Part shown: positions 26,672 to 35,040 of the stretch, in pieces
How positions within the stretch are numbered: the stretch's first letter is position 1
How the letters are laid out: every line of letters starts with the position of its first letter
NCBI GenBank assembly: GCA_046349395.1
Contig: JAXMCK010000007.1
Span: forward strand, 124,001 to 188,000
Source: JAXMCK01 sp046349395
GTDB lineage: Bacteria > Pseudomonadota > Alphaproteobacteria > Geminicoccales > Geminicoccaceae
Reading direction: 5' to 3'
Length of the DNA stretch: 64,000 nucleotides
Made by a program: the position numbers and the translations under genes
Notes under the pieces: model-generated
What the model saw: only the letters and a program-made list of their open reading frames with translations
What the model was told of the DNA's origin: nothing
Databases searched by the model: none

Positions 26672-28037
26672 CCGGTTCCGGCTCGCGACGCTGACCCTGG
26701 CGCTGCTGGCGATCCAACCCGCGGCGGCACAGGCGCAGTACAAGACCCGCCTCGATCAGCTCCTGCCGGAGATCGATGTCTTCACGCTGCCGCCGCTCGT
26801 CCAGCAGCTGAAGCAGGACGTGACGGGCGAGTTCGCGAAGCGGTCCGACGCCCTGGCGGACTCGATCGACGACTATCTCGAGCCCGACGACCCGCGCCCG
26901 CTGCAGGAGGGCTGGCTCGCCTTCCAGCAGAAGCAGGCCGAGGAGCGGACCAAGGCCTTCGAAGGCATCTACGACCGGGCCGAGGACTTCCTCGAAAAGG
27001 CTGGCGTGCCGGACTCGCCGCCGCACCCGGCTCTGCAGTGGATCGCCCGCGTCCGGCAGGAGCAGTTCGAGGTGGCAGTCGCGGTGAAGTCCATGCCGCT
27101 GGCGAGCCTGCGCGATCTGCTCACGGCCAAGCGCGACCTCTACGAGCAGTCCTTCAAGAACATGGAGGGCGAGCAGAGTGCGCTGGAGTCGGCCGACAAC
27201 GACATCGACCGGGCCGGCAAGACGGCGCGCGAGGCCATGCTCACCGCCTGTACGGACCTGCGCCGGGTGAAGACCGAGGCCGAGCGCGACATCTCGCGGA
27301 TCGCCACCGGCGTCATCGCGGCGCTGACTGCCGAGGACGCCGACGACGTCGCCGACGATCTGGAGAATCAGTCCGAGCGGCTGGCGGGCGACATGAAGCT
27401 GTTCGCAGCGCGGGTGGGCACCGGCCTGTCGCAGGTGGCCGACGTGCAGGATCGCGAGAAGGCCACCATCCAGATGGTGCTGGCCAAGCGCGACGCCGTC
27501 CGCACGGTGACGACGGCCTTCGACGAGCGCTGGGCCGAGACGGCCGTCAACGATGAGTTCGACGAGGCCGAGGACGCCGTCGACGCCATCCGGACGGACG
27601 GCGACCGCAAGGACCTCCTGGCGTTCCTCGACGCCGCCCGCGATCCGATCGAGGAGCATCAGGAGGATTTCGAGGAGGCACGCGAGCGCTTCGTCGACCG
27701 CTTCAAGGGCATCTTCGTCCCGCCTTTCGATAACGCCTCCAGCGAGCGCTTCGCCGAGTTCGAGGATTGGCTGCATTGGGCCGACGATGTGCGCGCCTGT
27801 GCGCCCTCCGACATCCTCGCCAACATCACCGCGAGCTCGGCCGCGACCTGGGGAGCCAAGCCGTCCCTCGTGGCCGATCCCGCGGCGCGTGAGGTGATCG
27901 AGCGGGCGTATCAGGACAGTGGGGTGACACTCGCCTCCGCGATCCACGACGCCGACGAGCCCGCGAAGGCACTGACGGAGTTCGCGACCCTCAAGGATCG
28001 GCGCCAGATGCGGGATGATCTGAGCCGAGGATCGTGA
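26655..28037 (+). CDS. Exported helical/coiled-coil protein, unknown function
   Basis: 460 residues. ATG 26655 follows GGAAG by about 8 bases and overlaps the upstream gene by 17. A signal peptide (RLATLTLALLAIQPAAAQAQ) is followed by a very acidic, almost all-helical body rich in heptad-like patterns (EEHQEDFEEARERFVDRFKG, KDLYEQ..KNMEGEQSALE). No known domain recognised. With the PDZ protein it forms a two-gene envelope unit; a scaffold or adaptor role is only a guess. Confidence 0.72.
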   Translation: MSSISDRFRLATLTLALLAIQPAAAQAQYKTRLDQLLPEIDVFTLPPLVQQLKQDVTGEFAKRSDALADSIDDYLEPDDPRPLQEGWLAFQQKQAEERTKAFEGIYDRAEDFLEKAGVPDSPPHPALQWIARVRQEQFEVAVAVKSMPLASLRDLLTAKRDLYEQSFKNMEGEQSALESADNDIDRAGKTAREAMLTACTDLRRVKTEAERDISRIATGVIAALTAEDADDVADDLENQSERLAGDMKLFAARVGTGLSQVADVQDREKATIQMVLAKRDAVRTVTTAFDERWAETAVNDEFDEAEDAVDAIRTDGDRKDLLAFLDAARDPIEEHQEDFEEARERFVDRFKGIFVPPFDNASSERFAEFEDWLHWADDVRACAPSDILANITASSAATWGAKPSLVADPAAREVIERAYQDSGVTLASAIHDADEPAKALTEFATLKDRRQMRDDLSRGS

Positions 28038-28064
28038 TCCGAATAGCATAGGTCTAAGATCCTA

Positions 28065-28598
28065 TCAGAGATCCTTCTCCATCGCAACCACGGCCACCTC
28101 GCGACCGTCGGCGAGGAGAGTCGTGGTCGTCTCGACCTCGCGGTAGCCGTTGCGGCGGTAGAAGGGGTGACCGCTCATCGTCGCTGTCAGGACCATGCGG
28201 TGGTAGCCGGCGGCGGCGGAACCCTTTTCGGCAGCGTCCAGGATCATGCGGCCGATGCCGCGCCTGGCGTGGTCGGGATGGGTGAACATCGCCCGGACGC
28301 GTGCCGGCTCCCTCGCGGGATCGAGGATGGCATCGTCGCCGGGTGCCATGGCGGGTCCGGCATGAGTGCGCCGGCGGCGGCTCCAGCCGCCACAGCCGAC
28401 GAGGAGCTCACCGTCCTCGACAAGGAAGAAGCCGCCGTCACCGATCAGGTCCGGATCGGGGATGCAGATGGTGGCGAGAGCCGACTCGATCTCGTCCGGC
28501 GTGTAGTAGCCTTCGCCCAGGCGGCGCATCGAGACCAGCATCAGGTTCTGGATCCGGGGCGTGTCCTCCGAGCGGGCGGGGCGCAGGGTCAGGCTCAT
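28065..28598 (-). CDS. GNAT-family N-acetyltransferase
   Basis: 177-residue acetyltransferase. The acetyl-CoA pyrophosphate loop is HARRGIGRMI (R-x-x-G-x-G/A type) in the sentence VRAMFTHPDHARRGIGRM; N-terminus LTLRPARSEDTPRIQNLM and C-terminal FYRRNGYREVE are standard. Substrate unknown. The start ATG (28596-28598) overlaps the stop of the MFS gene by 4 bases, so the two form one unit. Convergent with the coiled-coil protein gene. Confidence 0.88.
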   Translation of the reverse strand: MSLTLRPARSEDTPRIQNLMLVSMRRLGEGYYTPDEIESALATICIPDPDLIGDGGFFLVEDGELLVGCGGWSRRRRTHAGPAMAPGDDAILDPAREPARVRAMFTHPDHARRGIGRMILDAAEKGSAAAGYHRMVLTATMSGHPFYRRNGYREVETTTTLLADGREVAVVAMEKDL

Positions 28599-29857
28599 GT
28601 CGGGTTCCGTGCGTGGTGATGCCGGGGGCGGAACAGTTGCGGCCAGCGCAGGCCCATCGCGGCCAGCAGGACGAGGCCCATGCCGGCGAAGACAGCGATG
28701 GCGAGGGGTGCTCCGGTGCGGTCGGCGAGGTAGCCGGCGAGGATGAAGCCGAGCGGTGCCGTGCCGACGGCGACCATGACCCCGCCCATGACGATCATCC
28801 GGCGCGAGGACGGCACCAGGGTCATGGGCATCGTCGCCTGCATGGCACTGAACCCGCCCATCCCGAGGCCTACGAAGAGGAGGGCAGGATAGGCGAGAAG
28901 GGTCACCGGTGCCGCGGTGAAGGCGATCAGCGCCAGAAGAAAGAGGCCGGCCGACCAGGTCAGCGTGGGAACGATCCAGGGCAGGCGGACGAAGCGCATG
29001 GCGATGAGGGTGCCCAGCACCGAGCCGATGCCCTCGCCGGTCATGAGAAGGCCCGTGCCGGCGTCGCTCAGGCCCAGCGACTGGCGGCCGATGACGGGGG
29101 CCAGCGCCATGTAGGGCAGGCCCAGCAAGTTCACGACCAGCGTAGTGAGGAGCAGGCCGACCAGGGCGACGTCGGCGAAGAGATATCGGCCGCCCTCGCG
29201 GACCTCGCGAAGCAGATGGGCGCGAGGTGGTGGCGGCGGGTCGGTGATGGGCGTGCGCAGGATCAGGACGAAGCCAGCGAGGTAGAGGAGCGCGTTCAGG
29301 ACGAACACGCCGCCGATGCCCACACCCGAGAGCAGCGCACCGCCCAGTGCTGGGCCGAAGATCCGGGTGGCGTGGGAGGTCATCATGTCGAGGCCCATGC
29401 TGGCGGACGCATTGTGCAGGCCGGCGGCATCGGCGAGGGCACTGCGGCGCGCGGTGGCCTCGAAGACCCAGAAGACGCCGCTGGCGAGAGCCGCGGCGCC
29501 GACGATGACGGGGTTGAGCAGATTGGCGAAGGCGAGGACGGCCACACCCGTGTCGACCACCGCGAGGCCGCCATGGACCGAGAGGAGGAGGCGCTTGCGG
29601 CCGACGCGGTCGGCGACGCTGGCGGCCGTCGCCCCTAGCAGCAGCAGCGGCAGGAAGCGCATGAAGCCCATCAGCGAGACGATCAGCGGCGAGCCCGTCG
29701 CCGCCAGGGCCCAGAGGCCGAAAGCCAGCAGCCCCAGCCAGCGCACGACGCCGGCACCGATCCCGGCCAGCCACAGGCGGCGCGCCGCCGGCAGGACCAG
29801 GACGGCCCGGATGCCGACGGCCGCCGTGCTCCCTGTCCCGACTGGCCGCTCGCTCAT
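28595..29857 (-). CDS. MFS transporter
   Basis: 420-residue major facilitator with about 12 membrane helices. MFS cytoplasmic loop motif SVADRVGRKRLLL lies between helices 2 and 3, and GYLADRTGAPLA near the end repeats it. The layout resembles the EntS/MFS_3 exporter group (proton-driven drug or siderophore export), but the substrate is unknown. ATG 29857 (MSERPVG) is chosen; an upstream ATG adds a non-homologous leader. Divergent from the tartrate dehydrogenase gene with 49 bases between. Confidence 0.88.
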   Translation of the reverse strand: MSERPVGTGSTAAVGIRAVLVLPAARRLWLAGIGAGVVRWLGLLAFGLWALAATGSPLIVSLMGFMRFLPLLLLGATAASVADRVGRKRLLLSVHGGLAVVDTGVAVLAFANLLNPVIVGAAALASGVFWVFEATARRSALADAAGLHNASASMGLDMMTSHATRIFGPALGGALLSGVGIGGVFVLNALLYLAGFVLILRTPITDPPPPPRAHLLREVREGGRYLFADVALVGLLLTTLVVNLLGLPYMALAPVIGRQSLGLSDAGTGLLMTGEGIGSVLGTLIAMRFVRLPWIVPTLTWSAGLFLLALIAFTAAPVTLLAYPALLFVGLGMGGFSAMQATMPMTLVPSSRRMIVMGGVMVAVGTAPLGFILAGYLADRTGAPLAIAVFAGMGLVLLAAMGLRWPQLFRPRHHHARNPT

Positions 29858-29906
29858 GGCCCCTCTATAGGACGCGCCGGCGCCACAGAACGACGGGCAG
29901 GGACGC

Positions 29907-30965
29907 ATGACACGGCACGACATCGCGGTGATCCCGGGCGACGGCATCGGCCGCGAGGTGGTTCCGGAAGGCCTGCGCGTGCTGGAGAAGGCCGCGAGCC
30001 GCTTCGGTCTCGGGTTCGTTTGGCACGAGGTCGACTGGAGCTGCGCCTATTTCGAGCGGCACGGCCGCATGATGCCCGAGGACGGGCTCGACCGGCTGGC
30101 GACGTCCGAGGCGATCTATCTGGGTGCCGTCGGCTGGCCGACGGTCCCCGACCACGTCTCGCTCTGGGGTCTCCTCATCCCCATCCGGCGCCGCTTCGAG
30201 CAGTACGTCAATCTGCGGCCCGTCCGCCTGTTCGACGGCGTGCCCTGTCCGCTGGCCAACAAGAAGCCGGGCGACATCGACTTCTGGATCGTGCGGGAGA
30301 ACTGCGAGGGCGAGTATTCCGAGATCGGCGGCCGCCTGCACGCCGGCACCGAGCGCGAGCTCGTCGTCCAGGAATCCGTCTTCACCCGCCACGGCACCGA
30401 CCGCATCCTGCGCTTCGCCTTCGAGCTGGCGCGGAGCCGGCCGAAGAAGCATCTCACCTCGGCGACGAAGTCGAACGGCATCATCCACACCATGCCCTAC
30501 TGGGACGAGCGCTTCCGCGCCATGGCGGCGCACTATCCCGACGTCCGCACCGACCAGTTCCACATCGACATCCTGACCGCCCACTTCGTGAGCCGACCCG
30601 AGCGCTTCGACGTGGTCGTCGGCTCCAACCTCTTCGGCGACATCCTCTCCGACCTCGGCCCCGCCGTGACCGGCACCATCGGCATCGCCCCCTCGGCCAA
30701 CATCAACCCGGAACGGCAGCACCCTTCCATGTTCGAGCCGGTCCACGGCTCCGCCCCCGACATCGCCGGCAAGGGCATCGCCAACCCCATCGGCCAGATC
30801 TGGTCGGGCGCGATGATGCTGGACCATCTAGGTCACCCCGAGGCGGCAGCATCCATCGTCGCCGCCATCGAGCGCGTGCTCGCTTCCGGAAAATCCCTCA
30901 CCCCTGACATGGGCGGCACGGCCACGACGGCCGAGCTCGGTGCTGCTATCGCCAGCGAGGTCTGA
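29907..30965 (+). CDS. Tartrate/D-malate dehydrogenase (isopropylmalate DH family)
   Basis: 352-residue metal- and NAD-dependent beta-decarboxylating dehydrogenase. N-terminus IAVIPGDGIGREVVPEG; PDHVSLWGLLIPIRRRF is characteristic of tartrate dehydrogenase/DmlA rather than LeuB; metal-binding SNLFGDILSDLG and C-terminal EPVHGSAPDIAGKG are conserved. It would turn D-malate or tartrate into pyruvate or oxaloglycolate plus CO2. The following cupin gene starts 6 bases after the stop, so they are co-transcribed. Confidence 0.88.
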   Translation: MTRHDIAVIPGDGIGREVVPEGLRVLEKAASRFGLGFVWHEVDWSCAYFERHGRMMPEDGLDRLATSEAIYLGAVGWPTVPDHVSLWGLLIPIRRRFEQYVNLRPVRLFDGVPCPLANKKPGDIDFWIVRENCEGEYSEIGGRLHAGTERELVVQESVFTRHGTDRILRFAFELARSRPKKHLTSATKSNGIIHTMPYWDERFRAMAAHYPDVRTDQFHIDILTAHFVSRPERFDVVVGSNLFGDILSDLGPAVTGTIGIAPSANINPERQHPSMFEPVHGSAPDIAGKGIANPIGQIWSGAMMLDHLGHPEAAASIVAAIERVLASGKSLTPDMGGTATTAELGAAIASEV

Positions 30966-30970
30966 GCCCG

Positions 30971-31438
30971 ATGATCGAACCTCTCCTCGTTCCGCCGGGC
31001 GGCGGCGACCGCATCGCCCTCCCGACGCTCGGCATCGAGATGACGGTGCTGATCCCCGCTACCGCCACCGACGGGCAGCTCTGCCTGATCGAGGAGGCCA
31101 CGGCCCCCGGCATGGGCCCGCCGCTCCACATCCACCGCACCCAGACCGAGATCTTCCAGTTCCTCGACGGCGAGTACGAACTGGCCGTCGGCGACCGGCG
31201 ATTCCGGGCACCCCCCGGCAGCACCACCATCGTCCCGCCCGGTACGCCCCACGCCTTCCGCAATGTCGGTAAGACGACCGCCCGCCAACGCTTCCTGCTC
31301 ACCCCCGCCGGCGAGGGCGAGGCGATCTTCCTCGCTTTGGCCGAAGCCATCGCCGCCGGCCGCAGCAGCCCACCCGAGCTCGCCGCCATCGCCGCGCGAT
31401 TCGGCACCGAGTTCGTGGGGCCGCCGCTGCACGATTGA
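30971..31438 (+). CDS. Cupin-domain protein
   Basis: 155-residue single-domain cupin. Motif 1: GPPLHIHRTQTEIFQFLDGE (metal ligands His, His, Glu; the third His is Thr-Glu shifted); motif 2: PPGTPHAFRNVG. The family covers dioxygenases, isomerases and sugar-binding proteins, and the sequence does not choose among them. Operon position after the tartrate/malate dehydrogenase suggests a role in the same hydroxy-acid pathway. Confidence 0.8.
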   Translation: MIEPLLVPPGGGDRIALPTLGIEMTVLIPATATDGQLCLIEEATAPGMGPPLHIHRTQTEIFQFLDGEYELAVGDRRFRAPPGSTTIVPPGTPHAFRNVGKTTARQRFLLTPAGEGEAIFLALAEAIAAGRSSPPELAAIAARFGTEFVGPPLHD

Positions 31439-31444
31439 GGAGGC

Positions 31445-31467
31445 GGGGGAGCGCACCGCGCTCCCCC
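31445..31467 (+). terminator. Strong GC hairpin after the cupin gene
   Basis: GGGGGAGCG (31445-31453) pairs perfectly with CGCTCCCCC (31459-31467) around CACCG, seven bases after the cupin stop. There is no T-run after it, so termination may be weak or Rho-assisted; this kind of intergenic GC palindrome is common in high-GC alphaproteobacteria. Confidence 0.5.
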
Positions 31468-31604
31468 GGACCCCCACGGGCGAGTTCGGGAAGGTGGAAT
31501 CGGGAATGGCCCCGGTCAGCCTTGGATCGGCTGGGGGCTGATCGACATGCGGTGAAGGGGTTGGAAGTGGACGGGTCGGGCTGAAGTTTCGGCGCTCGGC
31601 GCGC

Positions 31605-32312
31605 TTACGACGTGTCGAAGTCGAGATCCCGCACGCGTCTGCCCAGCAGCTTGGCCGTGACGCGTCGGATGTCCCGCTCGGCCTGGGTCTCTATCCGACG
31701 CGTCAGTGCCGGCGGTGGTGCGGGTGCGGGGCGTGGCGGTGTCTGCGGCTCGCCTGCGGCGGCTCTGGCCTCCGCTTCGTCCCGCGCCTTTTCTTGCGCC
31801 GCGACGATGAGCTGGTCCCGCAGGCGGACGGTGATGCGGTGGCGAAGGGCTTCGAGGTCGTCGTAAGCGCGCGGCGGATAGAGCACCCGCTTCACCTTCG
31901 GCGGCGGCTTGGGTGCTTCGGCTTCGGCCGCCTCTCGGGCCGCGCGCTGCTGGGCACGCATGACGGACTTGGCGAGGGTCACGCAGGGATTGCGGGCGTG
32001 CTGCAGCTCGCGGAAGAACCAGGCGCAAACCTTGGGATCGCGTTCCTCGACCGACTCGACCAGGATCTTGATCGCGAGATCGCGCAGCCGGCGGAGGATC
32101 TCCTCCTCGGGCTGGCCATACATCTCGCGATAGGCTTCGACCATGTCCGGCAGGTCCGGATCGGCGGTGAAGGCGTCGAGCTCGGCGTCGGTGATGTTGA
32201 GCTTTGCGGCCGCTTTCGCGGCGGTGGCCCCCAACGCCATTAGCCGCACGAGGCGGCGCTTCTTGCGGCCGGCGCGGAACTCGGGGTCGAGGCGGTAGGG
32301 CTGGTCGGTCAT
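31605..32312 (-). CDS. Hypothetical basic protein, helix-turn-helix-like N-terminus
   Basis: 235 residues, not recognised. The N-terminus (RKKRRLVRLMALGATAAKAA) is strongly basic and is followed by a short helical segment resembling a homeodomain-like helix-turn-helix (AKAAAKLNITDAELDAFTAD), as in phage small terminase subunits. The middle is charged and helical; the C-terminal third is Pro/Ala/Arg-rich low complexity (PRPAPAPPPALTRR). No phage structural genes are nearby. A small-terminase remnant or a nucleic-acid-binding protein are options; neither is proven. ATG 32312. Confidence 0.55.
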   Translation of the reverse strand: MTDQPYRLDPEFRAGRKKRRLVRLMALGATAAKAAAKLNITDAELDAFTADPDLPDMVEAYREMYGQPEEEILRRLRDLAIKILVESVEERDPKVCAWFFRELQHARNPCVTLAKSVMRAQQRAAREAAEAEAPKPPPKVKRVLYPPRAYDDLEALRHRITVRLRDQLIVAAQEKARDEAEARAAAGEPQTPPRPAPAPPPALTRRIETQAERDIRRVTAKLLGRRVRDLDFDTS

Positions 32313-32331
32313 TGGGCAGCCGTTCCTGGCC

Positions 32332-32445
32332 TCAGCAGGCCATCTGAGCCGAGAGGGCCATATGGACGTGCCACGCCCGCAGGCGCACCCGGCGGATGGG
32401 GTGGCGGGGCGGGAACGCCTGGCGGCGGAGGGCCTTGGTGTGCAT
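32332..32445 (-). CDS. Possible 37-residue basic peptide
   Basis: ATG 32445 to TGA 32332 encodes a 37-residue peptide with ten arginines or lysines (MHTKALRRQAFPPRHP...). It ends 19 bases before the start of the hypothetical basic protein and reads in the same direction. No good Shine-Dalgarno. Coding status rests only on position and composition. Confidence 0.25.
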   Translation of the reverse strand: MHTKALRRQAFPPRHPIRRVRLRAWHVHMALSAQMAC

Positions 32446-32586
32446 GGACGAGGATCATACTCCTAGAATGGGATAGGAGCAAGGTTCTCTTTGCGGTGGG
32501 GTCTTGGGTTCGTTCTGCGTCTTGCGGGCGACGCCGGCGCCATCCTATCATCGAGGGTTAAGCGGCGGAATCGTCCATCTACGCAA

Positions 32587-32616
32587 TCTTGAAGATCGGT
32601 CTCGTATATACTAATT
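32587..32616 (+). promoter_or_regulatory. Candidate brnTA promoter/operator
   Basis: The perfect palindrome GTATATAC (32604-32611) lies 18 bases before the brnT ATG, inside an AT-rich stretch with a weak TTGAAG and a TACTAA/TAATTC box. BrnA antitoxins repress their own promoter, so this is a plausible operator. Prediction only. Confidence 0.35.
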
Positions 32617-32629
32617 CAGCATACGGTCC

Positions 32630-32914
32630 ATGATGCCGCAATTCACCTGGGATCCGGAAAAGGCGGCCGCGAACCGGCGGGCACATGGCGTTTCGTTCGA
32701 GGTTGCCAGCCGGGTGTGGTTGGATCCGCTGCACGTGATCCTTCCGGACCGTTGGCAGGACGGTGAAGAGCGATGGCACGCGGTGGGGCTTGTCGGTGCG
32801 GCGGCGGTGCTCCTCGTCGTGCATACCTATCTCGATGACAGTGGCCACCTGATCCGGATCATCTCGGCGCGTCGTGCCACCGCTCACGAAAGACGAAACT
32901 ATGAAGAAGCCTGA
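32630..32914 (+). CDS. brnT: Type II toxin BrnT (ribonuclease)
   Basis: 94-residue BrnT/RelE-like toxin. Family hallmarks: FTWDPEKAAANRRAHGVSFE at the N-terminus, DRWQDGEERWHAVG in the middle and IRIISARRATAHERRNYEEA at the end. BrnT cuts RNA and stops growth unless bound by BrnA. Two adjacent ATGs (32630, 32633) are possible starts. It overlaps brnA by 14 bases in the usual toxin-first order. Confidence 0.92.
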   Translation: MMPQFTWDPEKAAANRRAHGVSFEVASRVWLDPLHVILPDRWQDGEERWHAVGLVGAAAVLLVVHTYLDDSGHLIRIISARRATAHERRNYEEA

Positions 32915-33236
32915 AGTGATCGCGTACACGCCACCGCTGGAGTCCGATCCCGAGCACGCCGAGGAGATCCGTCACCTCGGGGGAATGCGGGAGGTCGACG
33001 TGGACATCGACGCCATTCCGCCGGCATCGCCCGAGGCCTGGCGCCTGGCCCGCCGGGGACCGGTCACGGGTGCGGAGCTGCAGGAGATGCGCCGGTTCTT
33101 CCGACCGGTGAAGGAGCCAGTGAGCATCCGGCTCGACGCCGACATCCTGGACTGGTTCCGCCGCCAGGGCCGCGGCTGGCAGACGGAGATCAACAAGGCG
33201 CTGCGCGAGCATATCGGGCGGTCGGAGAGGGACTGA
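32901..33236 (+). CDS. brnA: Antitoxin BrnA
   Basis: 111-residue ribbon-helix-helix antitoxin. The DNA-binding C-terminal part KEPVSIRLDADILDWFRRQG, followed by WQTEINKALREHI, is the BrnA signature. The N-terminal half is longer than average and acidic (VDVDIDAIPPASPEAW) and would wrap the toxin. ATG 32901 is the start matching family length. Likely represses the brnTA promoter, alone and with toxin. Confidence 0.92.
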   Translation: MKKPEVIAYTPPLESDPEHAEEIRHLGGMREVDVDIDAIPPASPEAWRLARRGPVTGAELQEMRRFFRPVKEPVSIRLDADILDWFRRQGRGWQTEINKALREHIGRSERD

Positions 33237-33272
33237 TCGAACACGGCGACGTCGAGCAAGTTGGCCGGAGAG

Positions 33273-34686
33273 CTACGGTGCCGCTTCGAGTAGCTTTCTG
33301 CGCTCTTCCCCCAGCCAGCCGATCCAGCCCTCCCGCTCGTTGTCCAGCCTGCCGGTCGCCTGGAACGGTCGGAGCGATTCCAGCGCCTGGTCCAGGGCGG
33401 CGATCGCTTGGGCTCTTCGTGTCGGGTCGGTGGCGACGAGGCCACGCGCAATGCCGGCCAAATGGATCACTGGGGTGGTGCGTAGGGGCACATTGTCGGG
33501 GTACTTGTTGGCGAGTGGAAGGCTCACGTCGAGAGCCCGCTGCCAGGACTGCAGCGCGGCGGCGTTCTCACCCAGATCTTCCTGCACTGAGGCGATACGC
33601 TCCCAGCTGACCGAGAGGTCGCGCTGCCAGCCGGCATTGCCGGGTCGGCGGCCGCCAGCTTCTCACGGATGGCCCGGGCGTCCTCGTAGGCTTTGAGCGC
33701 TCCGGCGAGGTCGCCCTGCGCCTCCTTCACGTCGCCGAGCCGCTCCCAGCTGACCGAGAGGTCGCGCTGCCAGTCGGCATTGCCGTGGTCGGCGGCCGCG
33801 ATCTGCTTCTGCGCTGCGATGGCGGGTTCGCGGCCGCTGCGACTTCGGGGAGGCGACCCTGATCGCGCAGGACATCGACCGAGTAGGTATCCGCCCAAGC
33901 TGCCGGGACCGTGTTGCCGGCCTTCTCGGCCGCGGCGAGGGCGGAGCGGTAGGCGTCGATCGCGGCCTGACTGTTTCCCGACTCCCTTTCGAGCCCCGCC
34001 ACCGAGATCCAGCTGTCGGCGTCTGCCGGATCGAGAGTCGTCGCCTTCCGGTGGGCGTCGAGGGCCTTCGCGCGATCACGGCCCCAGTAGAGGGTGCCGA
34101 GATGGCGTGCCGCCTCGGCGGCCTCGCGGTTGGCGTCGGCACCCTTCTTCGCCTTGCGGTCGAGTACCTCCTGGAAAATGGCGGCCGCCTGGTCGCTGTT
34201 GCCCTGGGCCAGTTAGTCGAGGGCGGCGGTGACGGTCGCGGTACCGGCCGTGGGGGCCTGCTTCGCCAGGGCGTCGATGGCCTGGTCCTTCGAAGTGATG
34301 ATCTGGTCCTTGAGGGCGGACTCCGCCTTCGCCCGCTCGACTTCGGCGCGCGCCTGCTCCTTGGCGGCGGCGACGGCGGTCTCGAGCTCCTGCTGCTTCT
34401 GTGCGGCCGCAGCGGCGACTTCGGCCTGTCGCTGGTTCTCTCGGTAATGGTCGTAGATGCCGAAGCCGACGAGACCGATCAAGAGGAGGGCGATAGCGAG
34501 ACCGGCGCCGCCGACCACGACGTTGCGGCTGCCAGTGACGAAGGTGCCACGCGCATCGCGACCGACAACGTTGCTCGGCGGCGACGCGCCGGGTCCGGGC
34601 TCAGCGGGAGCGTTGATCGACGCGGTTCCCGTCGCCGGTGACGAAGTTTCCGTAGGCGTCGCCGCCGACCGCGATGCTTCGGTCAC
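33273..34686 (-). pseudogene. Decayed TPR membrane protein (stop codon and two frameshifts)
   Basis: The frame starting at GTG 34686 encodes GTFVTGSRNVVV, a membrane helix (GLAIALLLIGLVGFGIYDHY) and a Glu/Ala/Lys coiled coil, then hits TAA at 34213-34215. Beyond the stop the same frame continues into TPR-like sequence (LAQGNSDQAAAIFQEVLDRK..., ESGNSQAAIDAYRSALAAAE) to about 33,845; coding then jumps frame (EPAIAAQKQIAAADHGNADWQRD, GALKAYEDARAIREKLAAAD), and again near 33,642, where one G is missing from the expected CCGGG, into the C-terminus ending 33273. The C-terminal LRTTPVIHLAGIAR motif is shared with the intact paralogue at 35041. Sequencing error could explain single shifts, but three lesions favour decay. 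Confidence 0.72.
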
Positions 34687-34906
34687 CTGTAGCCCTTACG
34701 GAGGTCGAACCCGTTCCGCCCGGAGCCTTCTTCGCTGCGGCCTCGGGCTTCGCCTCGCCGCCGCCCTTGCCTTCGAGCTCCACCTTGGCGCCGAACGCCT
34801 CGGCGCCGAGCCTGAAGCCGCTATGTCGCAGGAGAAGCAGGGCCAACGCCAGGACGATCGCGATGCCGACCCACCATTGCCATGCTTCCAAGGCCGATCC
34901 CTCCAT
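34601..34906 (-). CDS. Small membrane protein with GNFVTGDGN motif
   Basis: 101 residues from ATG 34906: one membrane helix (WWVGIAIVLALALLLLRH), a Gly/Lys/Ala linker, then SIAVGGDAYGNFVTGDGN. The tail motif recurs in the overlapping downstream frame as GTFVTGSRN, so this frame may be the 5' part of the decayed TPR gene, separated by another frameshift near its stop (34601-34603). If intact it is a single-pass protein with a large cytoplasmic or periplasmic tail. Function unknown. Confidence 0.45.
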   Translation of the reverse strand: MEGSALEAWQWWVGIAIVLALALLLLRHSGFRLGAEAFGAKVELEGKGGGEAKPEAAAKKAPGGTGSTSVRATGDRSIAVGGDAYGNFVTGDGNRVDQRSR

Positions 34907-35040
34907 CTTTGCGTACGTGGGGGGCTGAGCAAGAGAAGGAATGCACCCGGAAGTTGACGATCGGCAAGAGGCCAGGGGCAACGAACGGGCCGCTTCTTGA
35001 CGGCGGCGAGAACTCGACAGCCGGGGCGGAGCGCCCTCGG

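Larger units (their letters stand above)
32313..32629. other. Intergenic region between hypothetical gene and brnT
   Basis: 317 bases with no secure gene. It holds the doubtful 37-residue frame, a 6-bp inverted repeat CTCCTA...TAGGAG (32460-32465 / 32474-32479), and the brnT promoter region at the right. Composition becomes AT-richer from about 32,560. Confidence 0.6.

Noticed and set aside
31605..32312. Calling the basic protein a phage small terminase
   Set aside because: Only a weak helix-turn-helix resemblance and no large terminase, portal or capsid genes nearby.
33663..34142. 159-codon frame in the TPR pseudogene region
   Set aside because: Third-frame reading, Arg/Pro/Ser-rich; TPR similarity lies in the other two frames.
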